A stretch of 64,000 nucleotides of DNA from Planktothrix sp. PCC 11201 (GCF_900009135.1 NZ_LT797710.1:544913-608912); one strand, 5' to 3'. Positions 16,935-25,814 are shown, numbered from the stretch's first letter. Notes: generated by a model not told the origin, from the sequence alone. Translations and numbers: made by a program.

Positions 16935-16964
16935 ATCCTATTGTTCAATTTACAGTCATTATTT

Positions 16965-17648
16965 ATGCCCCGCGTCCGAGTTCGTCAACACGTTAATCCC
17001 CTAAGTCAAAAATATAAATACCCGGTGATTCCGCCTGACTGGTCAAGGATTTATGCTAATCCTAACCAACCCATTCATTTAGATATTGGCTGCGCTAGAG
17101 GTCAATTTTTATGGGAATTTGCCCAATTAGAACCTCGATGGAATTATTTGGGACTAGAAATTAGAGAAAGCTTAGTTGAGGAAGCTAATATGATCCGAGA
17201 TCAACTGGGATTAACGAATTTACATTATTTATTTTGTAATGCTAATACTTCAATTCAACCAATTTTAGCATCCTTACCAACAGAATGTTTAAAACGAGTC
17301 AGTATTCAATTTCCCGACCCTTGGTTTAAAAAACGTCATCAAAAACGCCGAGTTGTTCAACCAGAATTAGTGAATAATTTGGCTGATTATTTAGCAGCAG
17401 GAACAGAGGTTTTTGTTCAATCTGATATACAAGATGTGGCCGTGGAAATGTGCGATCGCTTTTCTGAACATCCCGCTTTTCATCGTACCCAAAACGACTG
17501 GTTAACGGAAAATCCCCTTCCCCTGGCCACGGAAAGAGAACAATCAACCATAGACAGAAATGAACCCGTTTATCGGGCTTTATTTATAGCGGGGAACAGG
17601 GAACAGGGAACAGGGAACAGGGGGGAAAGGACTTGTTTGCTGGATTAG
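16965..17648 (+). CDS. trmB: tRNA (guanine-N7)-methyltransferase TrmB
   Basis: A 227-residue SAM-dependent enzyme that makes 7-methylguanosine at tRNA position 46. It shows [16 protein letters not shown] (SAM site), [14 protein letters not shown], the [18 protein letters not shown] signature and TEVFVQSD. I start at ATG 16965 ([15 protein letters not shown]), the typical cyanobacterial TrmB N terminus; a TTG start at 16941 would add eight residues. The last residues ([18 protein letters not shown]) are encoded by a GGGAACA heptamer repeat that has grown into the 3' end, so the native end has been replaced or extended. It is likely co-transcribed with csaB and converges on the response-regulator gene. 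Confidence 0.95.
   Translation: MPRVRVRQHVNPLSQKYKYPVIPPDWSRIYANPNQPIHLDIGCARGQFLWEFAQLEPRWNYLGLEIRESLVEEANMIRDQLGLTNLHYLFCNANTSIQPILASLPTECLKRVSIQFPDPWFKKRHQKRRVVQPELVNNLADYLAAGTEVFVQSDIQDVAVEMCDRFSEHPAFHRTQNDWLTENPLPLATEREQSTIDRNEPVYRALFIAGNREQGTGNRGERTCLLD
17590..17627. repeat. tandem GGGAACA heptamers inside the trmB 3' end
   Basis: Four head-to-tail copies of a GGGAACA-type heptamer (GGGGAACA then GGGAACA units) end in GGGGGGAAAG. Related but degenerate heptamers follow the VOC gene at 664-716. Such short repeats are common in filamentous cyanobacteria and expand by slippage. Confidence 0.75.
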
Positions 17649-17706
17649 TCCTTGTTGTAACTGTGCTTGCCCGACTGCTCTATCAAAACCTCTGATTAAA
17701 ACAACA

Positions 17707-17753
17707 GAGGAGAAACATTCAGACTTGTAATTTTTGCCTGAATACTTCTCCTC
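17707..17753. terminator. long interrupted hairpin between trmB and the regulator
   Basis: GAGGAGAA (17707-17714) pairs with TTCTCCTC (17746-17753). After a 2x2 internal loop, ATTCAG (17717-17722) pairs with CTGAAT (17738-17743). It lies between convergent genes and can work in both directions. Confidence 0.55.
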
Positions 17754-17757
17754 CAAT

Positions 17758-17807
17758 TCTCGATTTTAGACCCTAAATTTCGAGCAATTTTAGGGGGGAA
17801 ATCGAGA
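17758..17807. terminator. second long hairpin between trmB and the regulator
   Basis: TCTCGATTT (17758-17766) pairs perfectly with AAATCGAGA (17799-17807), and inside it CCCTAAA (17771-17777) pairs with TTTAGGG (17789-17795). It follows the first hairpin by only four bases. Confidence 0.55.
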
Positions 17808-17877
17808 TTTAAAATTTACAAAAAACAGAAAAAAGAAAATTGCCTTTAAATTTTGAAAAATTTTTATTTGAAAACAA

Positions 17878-18696
17878 TTAAGCGCCAATCGCTTCTTCCA
17901 CACCGGGTAAACGTTGGGCCGAATAACCCACACCGCGCACCGTTAAAATATATTCAGGATTGCGTTGATCTTCTTCAATTTTTGCTCGTAACCGCGCAAC
18001 ATGAACATCCACAACCCGCATATCCGCAATCCGTCGAGGCGTATAACCCCATAATTCCTTGAGAATTTCTGAACGAGAAACTGCACTTCCAGAACGTTTA
18101 ACTAATAACTCCAAAAGATTGAATTCAATATAGGTTAAGGGAACCACTTTATCACCCTTATAAACCCGTCGTTTAACCGTATCAATCCGCACCGCTTCGA
18201 GTTGAATCACCTCTGGACTCAGATTAGGGGATGAAGTTGTATCTTTAAACCGTCTTAAAATCGCATGAATTCGAGCTTCTAATTCTTTAGGAGAAAACGG
18301 TTTAGTTAAATAATCATCTGCACCCAATTCTAAACCCGTAATTCGATCCGCCACGTCCCCTAATGCGGTTAACATAATAATAGGAATATCGGATTTTGTG
18401 CGAAGTTCTTGGCAGACCCCATAACCATTTAATTTTGGCATCATCACATCCAAAACTAAAAGATCAGGACTTTCTTTTTCAAACATTTCCAGCGCTTCTA
18501 AACCATCGGCAGCAACAACCACATTGTAGCCCACCATCGAAAGACGAGTTTTTAAGATCCGCCGAATCGCAGACTCATCATCGGCAACTAGAATTTTTTC
18601 GCCGTTGCGTTTTTCATCAAATTGTGCTTGTAAACTCATATCTGGTTTTATAATGGATGGATCGGCTTTTAATTGAGCAAAGCTAAAGCAAATCAT
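17878..18696 (-). CDS. rpaB: OmpR-type response regulator of the RpaB/Ycf27 group
   Basis: A receiver plus winged-helix regulator of up to 272 residues. The receiver has Asp39/Asp40, phosphoacceptor Asp83 in LVLDVMMPKLNGYGV, and Lys in YLTKPFSPKELEARI. The linker and DNA-binding domain (about 165-262) carry LLELLVKRSGSAVSRSEILK, ELWGYTP and VVDVHVARLRAKIE. RRILKTRLSMVGYNVVVAAD and TALGDVADRITGLELGADDY closely match RpaB, the high-light and photosystem regulator retained as ycf27 in algal plastids; the C-terminal end is more divergent, so a paralogue is possible. Translation may start at ATG 18639 (MSLQAQFDEKR) rather than 18696. It is divergent from the peroxiredoxin gene across 276 bases that contain a symmetric operator-like site. 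Confidence 0.82.
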   Translation of the reverse strand: MICFSFAQLKADPSIIKPDMSLQAQFDEKRNGEKILVADDESAIRRILKTRLSMVGYNVVVAADGLEALEMFEKESPDLLVLDVMMPKLNGYGVCQELRTKSDIPIIMLTALGDVADRITGLELGADDYLTKPFSPKELEARIHAILRRFKDTTSSPNLSPEVIQLEAVRIDTVKRRVYKGDKVVPLTYIEFNLLELLVKRSGSAVSRSEILKELWGYTPRRIADMRVVDVHVARLRAKIEEDQRNPEYILTVRGVGYSAQRLPGVEEAIGA

Positions 18697-18972
18697 ATCA
18701 ATGCTGGCAGGGTCTCAGGACTGCTTCAACCGACAAATTCCGATCCCTGCACAGCGACATGATGGGACAAAAATTCACTTGTTTTTGGGGTGGGTGATTC
18801 AGTCTGATTGCTAAGATTGCTGTGTATTATGATAACATACGTTTCCAATTTGTTATCAAACTTAACAAATTCCGATTTTACGGTAATATTCAGTTACGGG
18901 GGTTAATATTTTAAAACAAAACATGAATAGTGTTATTATACCTAATTAGTAACAACAATAAACGTAAAACCA
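18697..18972. promoter_or_regulatory. divergent control region with an 8-bp inverted repeat
   Basis: The region separates the RpaB-type regulator and the peroxiredoxin. TGATAACA (18830-18837) and TGTTATCA (18851-18858) are perfect reverse complements whose starts lie 21 bp apart, two helical turns, as for a dimeric DNA-binding protein. It does not match the HLR1 box of RpaB. Confidence 0.45.
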
Positions 18973-19704
18973 ATGTTAGAAAATCATGAAGGTCAACGGG
19001 TTCCCCAGATAACATTTAGAACTCGTAAAAATAATGAATGGGTTTATGTAACAACTGATGAGTTGTTTTCACAGAAAACCGTGGTTGTCTTTGAGTTACC
19101 AGGTGCATTTACCCCCACCTGTTCGAGTAGTCACGTTCCGGGTTATAACGATTTAGCACCCGTATTTAAGGAAAATGGAGTTGATGATATTATTTGTATT
19201 TCTGTGAATGATGCTTTTGTGATGAATGAATGGGCAAAAGATCAAGAGGCAGATAATCTTACCTTAATTCCCGATGGGAATGGAGAGTTTACAGAAAAGA
19301 TGGGAATGTTAGTCGATAAAACCGATTTAGGGTTCGGGAAACGTTCTTGGCGTTATTCTATGTTAGTCAAAGATGGGGTCATCGAAAAAATGTTTATTGA
19401 ACCAGAAGTCGCTGGCGACCCCTTTGAAGTTTCTGATGCAGAAACTATGCTCAAATATATTAACCCGAATGCAGTTAAACCCCCTTTAGTTTCACTATTT
19501 ACAAAAGTAGGTTGTCCCTACTGTGCCCGTGCTAAAGCCCTATTAAAAGACCGAGGAATTGCTTTTGAAGAACTTGTTTTGGGAAAAGAAATTACAACCA
19601 AAAGTTTACAAGCAGTCACCGGAGGTACAACTGTTCCCCAAGTTTTTATTGATGGAAAATTAATTGGTGGTTCTGAGGATTTAGCTAAACATTTCGGAGT
19701 TTAA
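18973..19704 (+). CDS. peroxiredoxin-glutaredoxin fusion (Prx5 type)
   Basis: A 243-residue fusion. Residues 1-165 are a Prx5-type peroxiredoxin with peroxidatic Cys50 in [11 protein letters not shown] and the supporting Arg in [11 protein letters not shown]. Residues 170-243 are a glutaredoxin with CPYC (181-184), [14 protein letters not shown] and a short helix. The fusion reduces hydrogen and alkyl peroxides using glutathione directly, without a separate glutaredoxin. No membrane or targeting segments are present, so it is cytosolic. It starts at ATG 18973 behind an AT-rich leader. Placement opposite a redox/high-light type regulator suggests oxidative stress control, which is inference. 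Domain identity is secure. Confidence 0.95.
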   Translation: MLENHEGQRVPQITFRTRKNNEWVYVTTDELFSQKTVVVFELPGAFTPTCSSSHVPGYNDLAPVFKENGVDDIICISVNDAFVMNEWAKDQEADNLTLIPDGNGEFTEKMGMLVDKTDLGFGKRSWRYSMLVKDGVIEKMFIEPEVAGDPFEVSDAETMLKYINPNAVKPPLVSLFTKVGCPYCARAKALLKDRGIAFEELVLGKEITTKSLQAVTGGTTVPQVFIDGKLIGGSEDLAKHFGV

Positions 19705-19730
19705 TAATTCCTTTTTAATAGTTCAGGGAA

Positions 19731-19982
19731 TTAACCACCACTAACCGGGGGGATTAAAACGATTTCATCTTGATCCTGGATTTCAGTATCAGGATCAACG
19801 AATTCTAGGTTAATTCCAAATTGGGTTACAGTGCGCCATGGTTCTAGTTCTGGGTGGTCTTGAATTAACCGATCTAAAATCGCAGAAACCGGAGTTTTTG
19901 GCGGGAAACTTAATACTAATTCTGAAATTTTGTAGGCTTCCTGAAACGCTGCAAATAGTTTCACCGTCACTGTAATTGACAT
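19731..19982 (-). CDS. MoaD/ThiS-family sulfur carrier protein
   Basis: An 83-residue ubiquitin-like protein ending in the diagnostic Gly-Gly (IPPVSGG), where the family is thiocarboxylated to donate sulfur for molybdopterin or thiamine synthesis. ITVTVKLFAAFQEAYKISEL and DEIVLIPPVSGG match MoaD better than ThiS; LELVFP-like extras suggest the MoaD-like carriers found alone in cyanobacteria (some pair with threonine or cysteine synthase-like enzymes). I use ATG 19982; a TTG six codons upstream is unlikely. No moaE or thiG lies nearby, so its partner cannot be read from context. It converges on the Prx-Grx gene and lies downstream of psbY. Confidence 0.87.
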   Translation of the reverse strand: MSITVTVKLFAAFQEAYKISELVLSFPPKTPVSAILDRLIQDHPELEPWRTVTQFGINLEFVDPDTEIQDQDEIVLIPPVSGG

Positions 19983-20073
19983 ATTAAAAATGATTCCCAA
20001 AATTGAATATTAAATAAAAAATCCTACCCCGTATCATCACAGGATAGGAAGAAATATCGCCTATAAGTTATGT

Positions 20074-20196
20074 TTAACTTTTACTTAAAAAGCGTTGAAC
20101 TTGTCCGATGACGACAGCACCAATATTATAGAAAACCCAACCCAACGCCGCAATTAGGGGTAATAGAACAATCAAAATGCGAAAATCGAAATCCAT
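20074..20196 (-). CDS. psbY: photosystem II protein Y
   Basis: A 40-residue frame, MDFDFRILIVLLPLIAALGW then VFYNIGAVVIGQVQRFLSKS. It has the length, single membrane helix and conserved LLPxxAAxGWxxxNI and QVQxxLSK pattern of PsbY, a small peripheral subunit of photosystem II next to cytochrome b559. The start ATG 20196 has a strong Shine-Dalgarno (AGGAGGAGAATCT). It is followed after about 90 bases by the MoaD-like gene in the same direction. It stabilises PSII and is not essential in studied strains. Confidence comes from the full-length match in pattern and the translation signals. Confidence 0.9.
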   Translation of the reverse strand: MDFDFRILIVLLPLIAALGWVFYNIGAVVIGQVQRFLSKS

Positions 20197-20591
20197 AGAT
20201 TCTCCTCCTAAAGTTTTTTAAACATCTCTCATCTTTTTGTTTTGATTCCAACGGTTCTGGTAATCAAGAGGGGACTGAGGCTGTTCTGCCAGTTCTGTTG
20301 ACTCATATTTTATCAGATTAAGAGGATCAGGAGAATGAGAACCCGATTTCAGAATATAAAGTTTTGTTACAATCCTTGAGTTAAAATACTTAGAACCAGA
20401 ACCACTGACTATTCAAAAAAAAAGCAAATCTTAAATTTTGGCAGCTATTCGCATTTATTCGGCACAATTAAAACTAGGGAAATTTCCGAGTTTTTAGCGT
20501 CACTGAAACCAGAATTGCGAGTCGGACAAGACTTGCTATTATAGCGATCAATGGATTTTTCAATTTTCACTCATCCTAGGGATTTTGAGTT
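20197..20591. other. 395-base divergent intergenic region
   Basis: The region lies between psbY (minus) and the vWA gene (plus). Apart from the psbY Shine-Dalgarno and a possible plus-strand promoter (TTGCGA 20515-20520, 16 bases, TATTAT 20537-20542), I see no gene, repeat or structured RNA. Confidence 0.45.
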
Positions 20592-22427
20592 ATGATTCAG
20601 GTTAACTATTCTCTGTCCCATTCATTAATTGCAACTAATACGGCAACCTCCGTTGATTTAATTCTGAACTTCAACGGAGAAAAAACTGAAAATCCTGGCC
20701 CTCGACGGCCATTAAATTTAAGTTTAGTTATTGATCGCTCCGGTTCCATGGCGGGCCAACCTCTGCGATGTGCGATTAAGGCGGCTCAAAAATTAGTAGA
20801 ATCTTTGACGGCTCAGGATATTATTTCTATTGTTATTTACGATGATCAAGCTGATGTAATTTTACCTCCCCAACGGGTTACAAATCAAGCAGATATTTGT
20901 TCAAAATTGAATCGAATTCAAGCCGGAGGTTGTACGAATTTAAGTGCGGGTTGGTTATTAGGCTGTGAGCAAGTTAAATCCCATCTGAATACAGAATATT
21001 TAAACCGGGTTTTATTATTAACAGATGGACAAGCTAATCTCGGAATTACCGATCCTCAAATTCTAACTAAAACGGCTCAAAAACAAGCAGAACAGGGGAT
21101 TATTACCACAACATTAGGGTTTGGAACCTATTTTAATGAAGATTTATTAATTGCTATGGCTGATGCGTCCGGCGGGCGGTTTTATTTTATTCAATCCCCA
21201 GATGACGCGACGGATGTATTTCGGATTGAATTAGAAAGTTTAACCTCCGTAGTAGCACAAAATTTAACAGTAAAATTACAGCCGAAAGGGTCAATTGAAC
21301 TTCGAGAAATATTAAATAATTATCGGACTAATTCTATTGATAATGGTTTAGAAGTTTTTGTCGGAGATGTTTATGCAGTGGAAGCCAAACAGTTAGCACT
21401 GCAACTGATCATTCCACCTCAAAATATATTGGGTCAACTTCCCATACTCCACATCAATTATCAATATCAAACGATTATTAATGATAGTATTGAGCAAATT
21501 CTAGGGGAATTAAAGGTTACAATTAATATTGGTTCAGAAACAGAAGCGCAACAAATTCAGCCTAACCAATCGGTTTTTGCACAAACTAGTAAATTGCGCA
21601 TGGCTCAGGTTAAGGAAAAAGCCATTGACCTTGCAGATCAAGGGCAGTATAAACAAGCATCGGAAATCCTACGATCAGCGATTCAAGATATCCAGCAAAA
21701 ATTATTAGATGAAATCTTTGAAATTGCCGAAGAAATTGAACAATTAGAATATTATGCCCAACGGATTGAAAGCAAAAATTTTGATTCCGTCAGTCGTAAG
21801 GAAATGCGAGATCAATCCTATCAAACTCGCACCCGTAACCGAGAAGACTTGAATCTCAGAGGAATTAACGCCGGAGATGCTAACAGTTTAGAGGCGGTTT
21901 CTGCCTTTGAGCAAGGGGTATTAGTAGAATGTATTCGAGAGGGGGGAAAATTGCGAGTTCGGGTTATTTCTGAAGGATATAATCCCGAATTAAATGTGCA
22001 GTTTCCTCGCCATATTCGGGAAGCGGGAATGGCTTATATTGTCGAAGAAATTAAACTATCCGCAAATGGGGATTTTTACCGGGCTTCAGGCACAATTAAA
22101 CGGTTAGTCAAACCCGGAGAAGAACGCCAAGCGGGAACCCCAAAAGCCCAAAAATCAACGAATTTACAGGCGGTTAAAGCACCCAAATCCTTTGCCGACT
22201 TAGAAACAACTGATACCGTGGGAAATGGGGTGATTATTCAATGTGTTAAAGAAGGGAGCAAACTCCGGGCGCGAGTGGTTTCCGATGGTTATAATCCTAA
22301 CTATAATATTCGGTTTCCCCGGGATATTCGGGCTGAAGGGGTGCTCTATGTGGTGGATGAAGTCAGGGAGTCTTCCGACGGCAAATCCTACGCCGCCTAT
22401 GGCAAAATTCGGCGTCTGATTCAATAG
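20592..22427 (+). CDS. von Willebrand factor A domain protein with duplicated C-terminal domain
   Basis: A 611-residue protein. The vWA domain (about 40-230) has a complete MIDAS: DRSGS (48-52), the TNLSAG threonine and LLLTDGQANLG. A middle region (230-420) is strand-rich then helical (IAEEIEQLEYYAQRIE). The C terminus holds two copies of a roughly 75-residue unit: GVLVECIREGGKLRVRVISE with YIVEEIKLSANGDFYRASGT, and GVIIQCVKEGSKLRARVVSD with YVVDEVRESSDGKSYAAYGK. Metal-dependent vWA domains bind partner proteins, often with MoxR-type AAA ATPases, but none is adjacent. No signal peptide or membrane anchor is visible. The tandem unit is not one I can name; it looks like a small beta domain from gene-internal duplication. 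Function unknown. Confidence 0.88.
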   Translation: MIQVNYSLSHSLIATNTATSVDLILNFNGEKTENPGPRRPLNLSLVIDRSGSMAGQPLRCAIKAAQKLVESLTAQDIISIVIYDDQADVILPPQRVTNQADICSKLNRIQAGGCTNLSAGWLLGCEQVKSHLNTEYLNRVLLLTDGQANLGITDPQILTKTAQKQAEQGIITTTLGFGTYFNEDLLIAMADASGGRFYFIQSPDDATDVFRIELESLTSVVAQNLTVKLQPKGSIELREILNNYRTNSIDNGLEVFVGDVYAVEAKQLALQLIIPPQNILGQLPILHINYQYQTIINDSIEQILGELKVTINIGSETEAQQIQPNQSVFAQTSKLRMAQVKEKAIDLADQGQYKQASEILRSAIQDIQQKLLDEIFEIAEEIEQLEYYAQRIESKNFDSVSRKEMRDQSYQTRTRNREDLNLRGINAGDANSLEAVSAFEQGVLVECIREGGKLRVRVISEGYNPELNVQFPRHIREAGMAYIVEEIKLSANGDFYRASGTIKRLVKPGEERQAGTPKAQKSTNLQAVKAPKSFADLETTDTVGNGVIIQCVKEGSKLRARVVSDGYNPNYNIRFPRDIRAEGVLYVVDEVRESSDGKSYAAYGKIRRLIQ

Positions 22428-22815
22428 CATTACAATATATAGATAATATTAATACTCCAGTGAGTGGATATTGTTATAATGGCCCAAGCTCTAATCTGTT
22501 AAGCCGCCTCGCAGGAATTAGGGTAGAATGGGGATTTCCAACAGATCAGCATAATCTGGTTAAATCAGATTCAGTCTGATAGAATCTGAAAAATTCAGGA
22601 ACCACAGACAACCTCACAACAATCAAGTGAGTGAATAATATTCGGCGGATAACTTGTCCGTGGGAGCCTGTGGACTGGATTGTGCCAACACTTCCACCCG
22701 TGAAGTCGGAACAAAACCAACATCAAAAAAATCCCAGATTTTAATTGATGGTTGTAGGTTTGGTGAAAGTGCTTGCTAGAATATCAAAATTAGACCCGTG
22801 TGAGGAGCAAATAGA
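22428..22815. promoter_or_regulatory. 388-base leader of the porin gene with hairpins
   Basis: It contains a TATAAT (22475-22480), the perfect stem TCAGATTC (22565-22572) / GAATCTGA (22582-22589) with a 9-base loop, and a hairpin ACTTC (22690-22694) / GAAGT (22702-22706). No small gene is evident. A long structured 5' leader is plausible for an abundant porin mRNA. Confidence 0.4.
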
Positions 22816-24720
22816 GTGTCGAAAATACTACTGAAAGCATGGCTACTCAGTCCTGCCGTCTTAGGAGCTAGTTTATTAGCCCCGATGACAGCATTCGCAG
22901 AGTTACCCGTGACTGAGGCCGGGCCCACTGCAATTGCAGCGGCAACCGAAGCATCTGCCCCGGCAGAAACCCCTTTGGAACCCATCCAAACTGAGTTAAA
23001 AATTAGTGAGCAAGTCTCCGTAAGTCCTTTGGACACCTTGACCCTCACCCTACCGCAACAGTTAGCTCAGGTTCCCGTGAATCCCCATGCCGGAGTTGGG
23101 CCGAGTAGAGGCATCGAAACTCCCGCTAACAGCGAGATTCCCCTAGCGGATATCGACGCAGCACCTCAAAGCGATGCGGCCAATAACGCCGAGGTGATGC
23201 AACAACTTAATGAATATGGTCGTGAAGGTCGGGGCAACAAGCGTCAAGCTCAAGTTACCTCCGTCTCCCAACTGTCCGACGTTCAACCGACGGACTGGGC
23301 GTTCCAAGCTCTACAATCCTTAGTAGAACGCTATGGGTGTATTGCGGGATATCCCGATGGAACTTTCAAAGGGAATCGTGCTTTAACCCGTTTTGAATTC
23401 GCTGCTGGAGTGAACGCCTGTTTAGAGCGGATTAATGAACTGATTGATGCCTCAACTAAAGATTTAGTCACCCGTGAGGATTTGGCGAAACTGCAACGCC
23501 TCATGGAAGAATTTGCCGCCGAATTATCCAGTCTGCGCGGACGAGTGGCGGTATTAGAAGCCCGCGCCGGAGAACTCGAAGCCAATCAATTCTCCACCAC
23601 TACTAAACTGCGGGGAGAAGTGGTGTTCTGGCCAGGAGATGCCTTTGGAGATCGGGCAACTAATAACGTAGTTGGTCAGTTTGCTGATAAGAGCGATGAC
23701 CCCGCCGAAGCCTATTTTGGCTACCGCGCTCGTTTAAACTTTGATACCAGTTTCACGGGTAAAGATTTACTCAGAACTCGTTTACAAGCCCAATCCATAC
23801 CGGATTTGAGTGATTTTGATGTCACCAACACCTTGATGTCTCGGACGGGTATTGATGGTCGGAATGGCAACGTGGTTCTGGATAACCTCACCTACCGTTT
23901 CCCCTTCTCTGAAGGCAAAGGTTTAGTCTGGGTCGGTGCAAAAGGGTTAGCCTTGGATGATGTTCAAGATGTTCTGACTCCCTTTGGTGATGATGCCAGT
24001 GGTGCAATTTCCCGCTTTGGGCGGTTCAACCCGACGACATTCCAAGGCCCTGCTGGTACGGGGTTAGGTGTGGAATATGCCTTTAGTCACGCCTTCAAAG
24101 CTAACCTAGGTTATATGGCCGATGATGGTTTTGCTTCTCAAGCCAGCCAGGGTCGAGGTCTGTTCAATGGTACCTATGGTGCTATGGCCCAATTAGTCTT
24201 TGCACCAACTGACAACCTGGTTTTTGCCTTAGATTATAACCACCGTTACTTCAGTAACGATAACGTCTACGTTTCCGGTGGTACAGGGAGTTGGGGTGCT
24301 AATAAACCCTTTGGTGAAAACGCTACAACCACAGATAACCTGGGCGTACAAATGAACTGGAGAGTCGCCAGCCATTTCTCCATTGGGGGTTGGTTTGGGA
24401 GTACCTGGGCTGACCAGAAGAATGGTGGTAACGGTAGTGCCACCATTATTAACTGGGCTGCGGTGTTAGGATTCCCCGATATCCTCCGCGAAGGAGATAC
24501 CGGAGGTTTAATTGTGGGGATGCCTCCGAAAGTTGTCAGTCATGATATTAGCAGCTTAGAAGACAGAGACACCTCTATTCATATTGAAGGCTTCTATCGC
24601 TTCCCCCTCAGCGAGTACATCGCTGTGACACCGGGTTTCTACGTTGTGACCAATCCTGATCACAATAGCAACAACAACACGATTGTTGTGGGAACACTGC
24701 GGACAACTTTCCGCTTCTAA
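22816..24720 (+). CDS. SLH-domain outer-membrane porin (OprB/iron-uptake porin type)
   Basis: A 634-residue outer-membrane protein. A signal peptide (residues 1-28, ending MTAFA) is followed by a Pro/Ala-rich linker and one SLH domain (about 158-217: DVQPTDWAFQALQSLVERYG, CIAGYPDGTFKGNRALTRFE). A short coiled coil leads to a beta-barrel of the carbohydrate/iron-uptake porin family (about 260-634), ending in Phe (TLRTTFRF), the outer-membrane insertion signal. Such proteins are the main cyanobacterial porins; the SLH domain binds pyruvylated cell-wall polysaccharide. Translation starts at GTG 22816 with GGAG upstream. It is followed by a clean terminator at 24744-24774. Codon use is strongly biased, as for a highly expressed gene. 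Confidence 0.94.
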   Translation: MSKILLKAWLLSPAVLGASLLAPMTAFAELPVTEAGPTAIAAATEASAPAETPLEPIQTELKISEQVSVSPLDTLTLTLPQQLAQVPVNPHAGVGPSRGIETPANSEIPLADIDAAPQSDAANNAEVMQQLNEYGREGRGNKRQAQVTSVSQLSDVQPTDWAFQALQSLVERYGCIAGYPDGTFKGNRALTRFEFAAGVNACLERINELIDASTKDLVTREDLAKLQRLMEEFAAELSSLRGRVAVLEARAGELEANQFSTTTKLRGEVVFWPGDAFGDRATNNVVGQFADKSDDPAEAYFGYRARLNFDTSFTGKDLLRTRLQAQSIPDLSDFDVTNTLMSRTGIDGRNGNVVLDNLTYRFPFSEGKGLVWVGAKGLALDDVQDVLTPFGDDASGAISRFGRFNPTTFQGPAGTGLGVEYAFSHAFKANLGYMADDGFASQASQGRGLFNGTYGAMAQLVFAPTDNLVFALDYNHRYFSNDNVYVSGGTGSWGANKPFGENATTTDNLGVQMNWRVASHFSIGGWFGSTWADQKNGGNGSATIINWAAVLGFPDILREGDTGGLIVGMPPKVVSHDISSLEDRDTSIHIEGFYRFPLSEYIAVTPGFYVVTNPDHNSNNNTIVVGTLRTTFRF

Positions 24721-24743
24721 TTCCCTTTTAATATTTCTTGAAT

Positions 24744-24774
24744 AACCCAGTTTCTTTAAGAAGCTGGGTTTTTT
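24744..24774 (+). terminator. rho-independent terminator of the porin gene
   Basis: AACCCAG (24744-24750) pairs with CTGGGTT (24764-24770), and the TTCTT/AAGAA part of the loop can extend the stem. A six-T run overlaps the end (24769-24774). This is the clearest terminator in the window. Confidence 0.85.
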
Positions 24775-24780
24775 ATGGCT

Positions 24781-25764
24781 TCAAGATTGGGGTTTTGATC
24801 CGGTGTTCCGAACGTTAATTAATTTGTTGAGAAGATCAAACCAAAAGGAAGAACCCATGGAAATTGCGATCGCAGTTAATCCCCATCCTCCGATCACTTT
24901 AAATAGTTGAATAACAATATTTTCCCTTGAATTAAACTGTTGATTTAAGTTAGATTGAGTCCATCCTAGAGGTAAAGAAGAAAAGTCGAATAAATAAGAA
25001 TAGAGAAAATTTTCGGTTAAATCTTGACAATCTTTTGTAGAGTTAACCTCTGAGTTTAAACAGTTATTCAAGGGAGAATTAGGATTATTAGTTAAGACAA
25101 TATTAATGCTTTGACTGAGATTTTCTTGTAAAACAGGTTCTTGAAAAAGGCGATTAGTAATATTTAATGTATCTGCATTTAATCCCATGGCTACTACGAA
25201 TCCAATGGCAAGTGTAATCAGTTTGACCTGCCGTTTATAGACTCCCGATGCCCGGGTCATAGACTGTTCAAACCAATCGCTGATCGCCGTTTCTAAGGAT
25301 TCAAAATTGGCAGTATCTCCGGCTTTGTTTTTAGTTTTTATGGCTAAAATTTTGAACAGTTTAATCTGATCTGGGTCGAAAAACTGTTTGATCTCCTCTG
25401 AGTTAATCGCTAGAATAAAATCATCAATGGTTAAACTATTGATTTCGGGTTGAACTCCAGACTTTTCTATAATTACACTAATTAATGCTAAAGCAAAGGT
25501 GGAATTAGGAATATAAGATGGCCCAACAGAATTTTTATTGACTCGTTGTTTATAATCTTTCCAAGATTTAATTAAAGGGTATTGGTACAAAAGTTTCGCA
25601 GCTGAATTTCCTAAAATAAATTGAATAGAACGATATAAATTTTTAGCTCTCCAATCAAAGATAGAACTGGCTAAAAATTCTTGTATTTCTGATATTAATA
25701 AGCTCAGAAGTAAATAAATAAAAAATAGACCGATGGCGACATTCAGGGTTGAGGGAATATTCAT
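24781..25764 (-). CDS. conserved membrane protein of unknown function
   Basis: A 327-residue membrane protein. An N-terminal helix (IPSTLNVAIGLFFIYLLLSLLI) leads into SEIQEFLASSIFDWRAKNLY, which looks like a conserved cytosolic entry motif. Further hydrophobic segments lie at about 185-205 (LITLAIGFVVAMGLNADTLN) and near the C terminus (GGWGLTAIAISMGSSFWFDL). The central part is soluble and helical. The N-terminal helix plus QEFLASS..WRAKNL arrangement is shared by uncharacterised proteins of cyanobacteria and other bacteria. I cannot assign a role. It is transcribed alone, with a 7-bp hairpin element at 25799-25814 upstream, and converges on the porin gene. Confidence 0.75.
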   Translation of the reverse strand: MNIPSTLNVAIGLFFIYLLLSLLISEIQEFLASSIFDWRAKNLYRSIQFILGNSAAKLLYQYPLIKSWKDYKQRVNKNSVGPSYIPNSTFALALISVIIEKSGVQPEINSLTIDDFILAINSEEIKQFFDPDQIKLFKILAIKTKNKAGDTANFESLETAISDWFEQSMTRASGVYKRQVKLITLAIGFVVAMGLNADTLNITNRLFQEPVLQENLSQSINIVLTNNPNSPLNNCLNSEVNSTKDCQDLTENFLYSYLFDFSSLPLGWTQSNLNQQFNSRENIVIQLFKVIGGWGLTAIAISMGSSFWFDLLNKLINVRNTGSKPQS

Positions 25765-25798
25765 ATTTGGTTAAAAGTTGGGAGAAATAAGGGAAAGA

Positions 25799-25814
25799 AA
25801 GCCCTGAAGGGCTT
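25799..25814. repeat. small perfect hairpin AAGCCCT-GA-AGGGCTT
   Basis: A 7-bp perfect stem with a 2-base loop lies in the divergent space between the membrane-protein gene and pdxA. It may be an operator or a remnant of a palindromic repeat. Confidence 0.4.
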
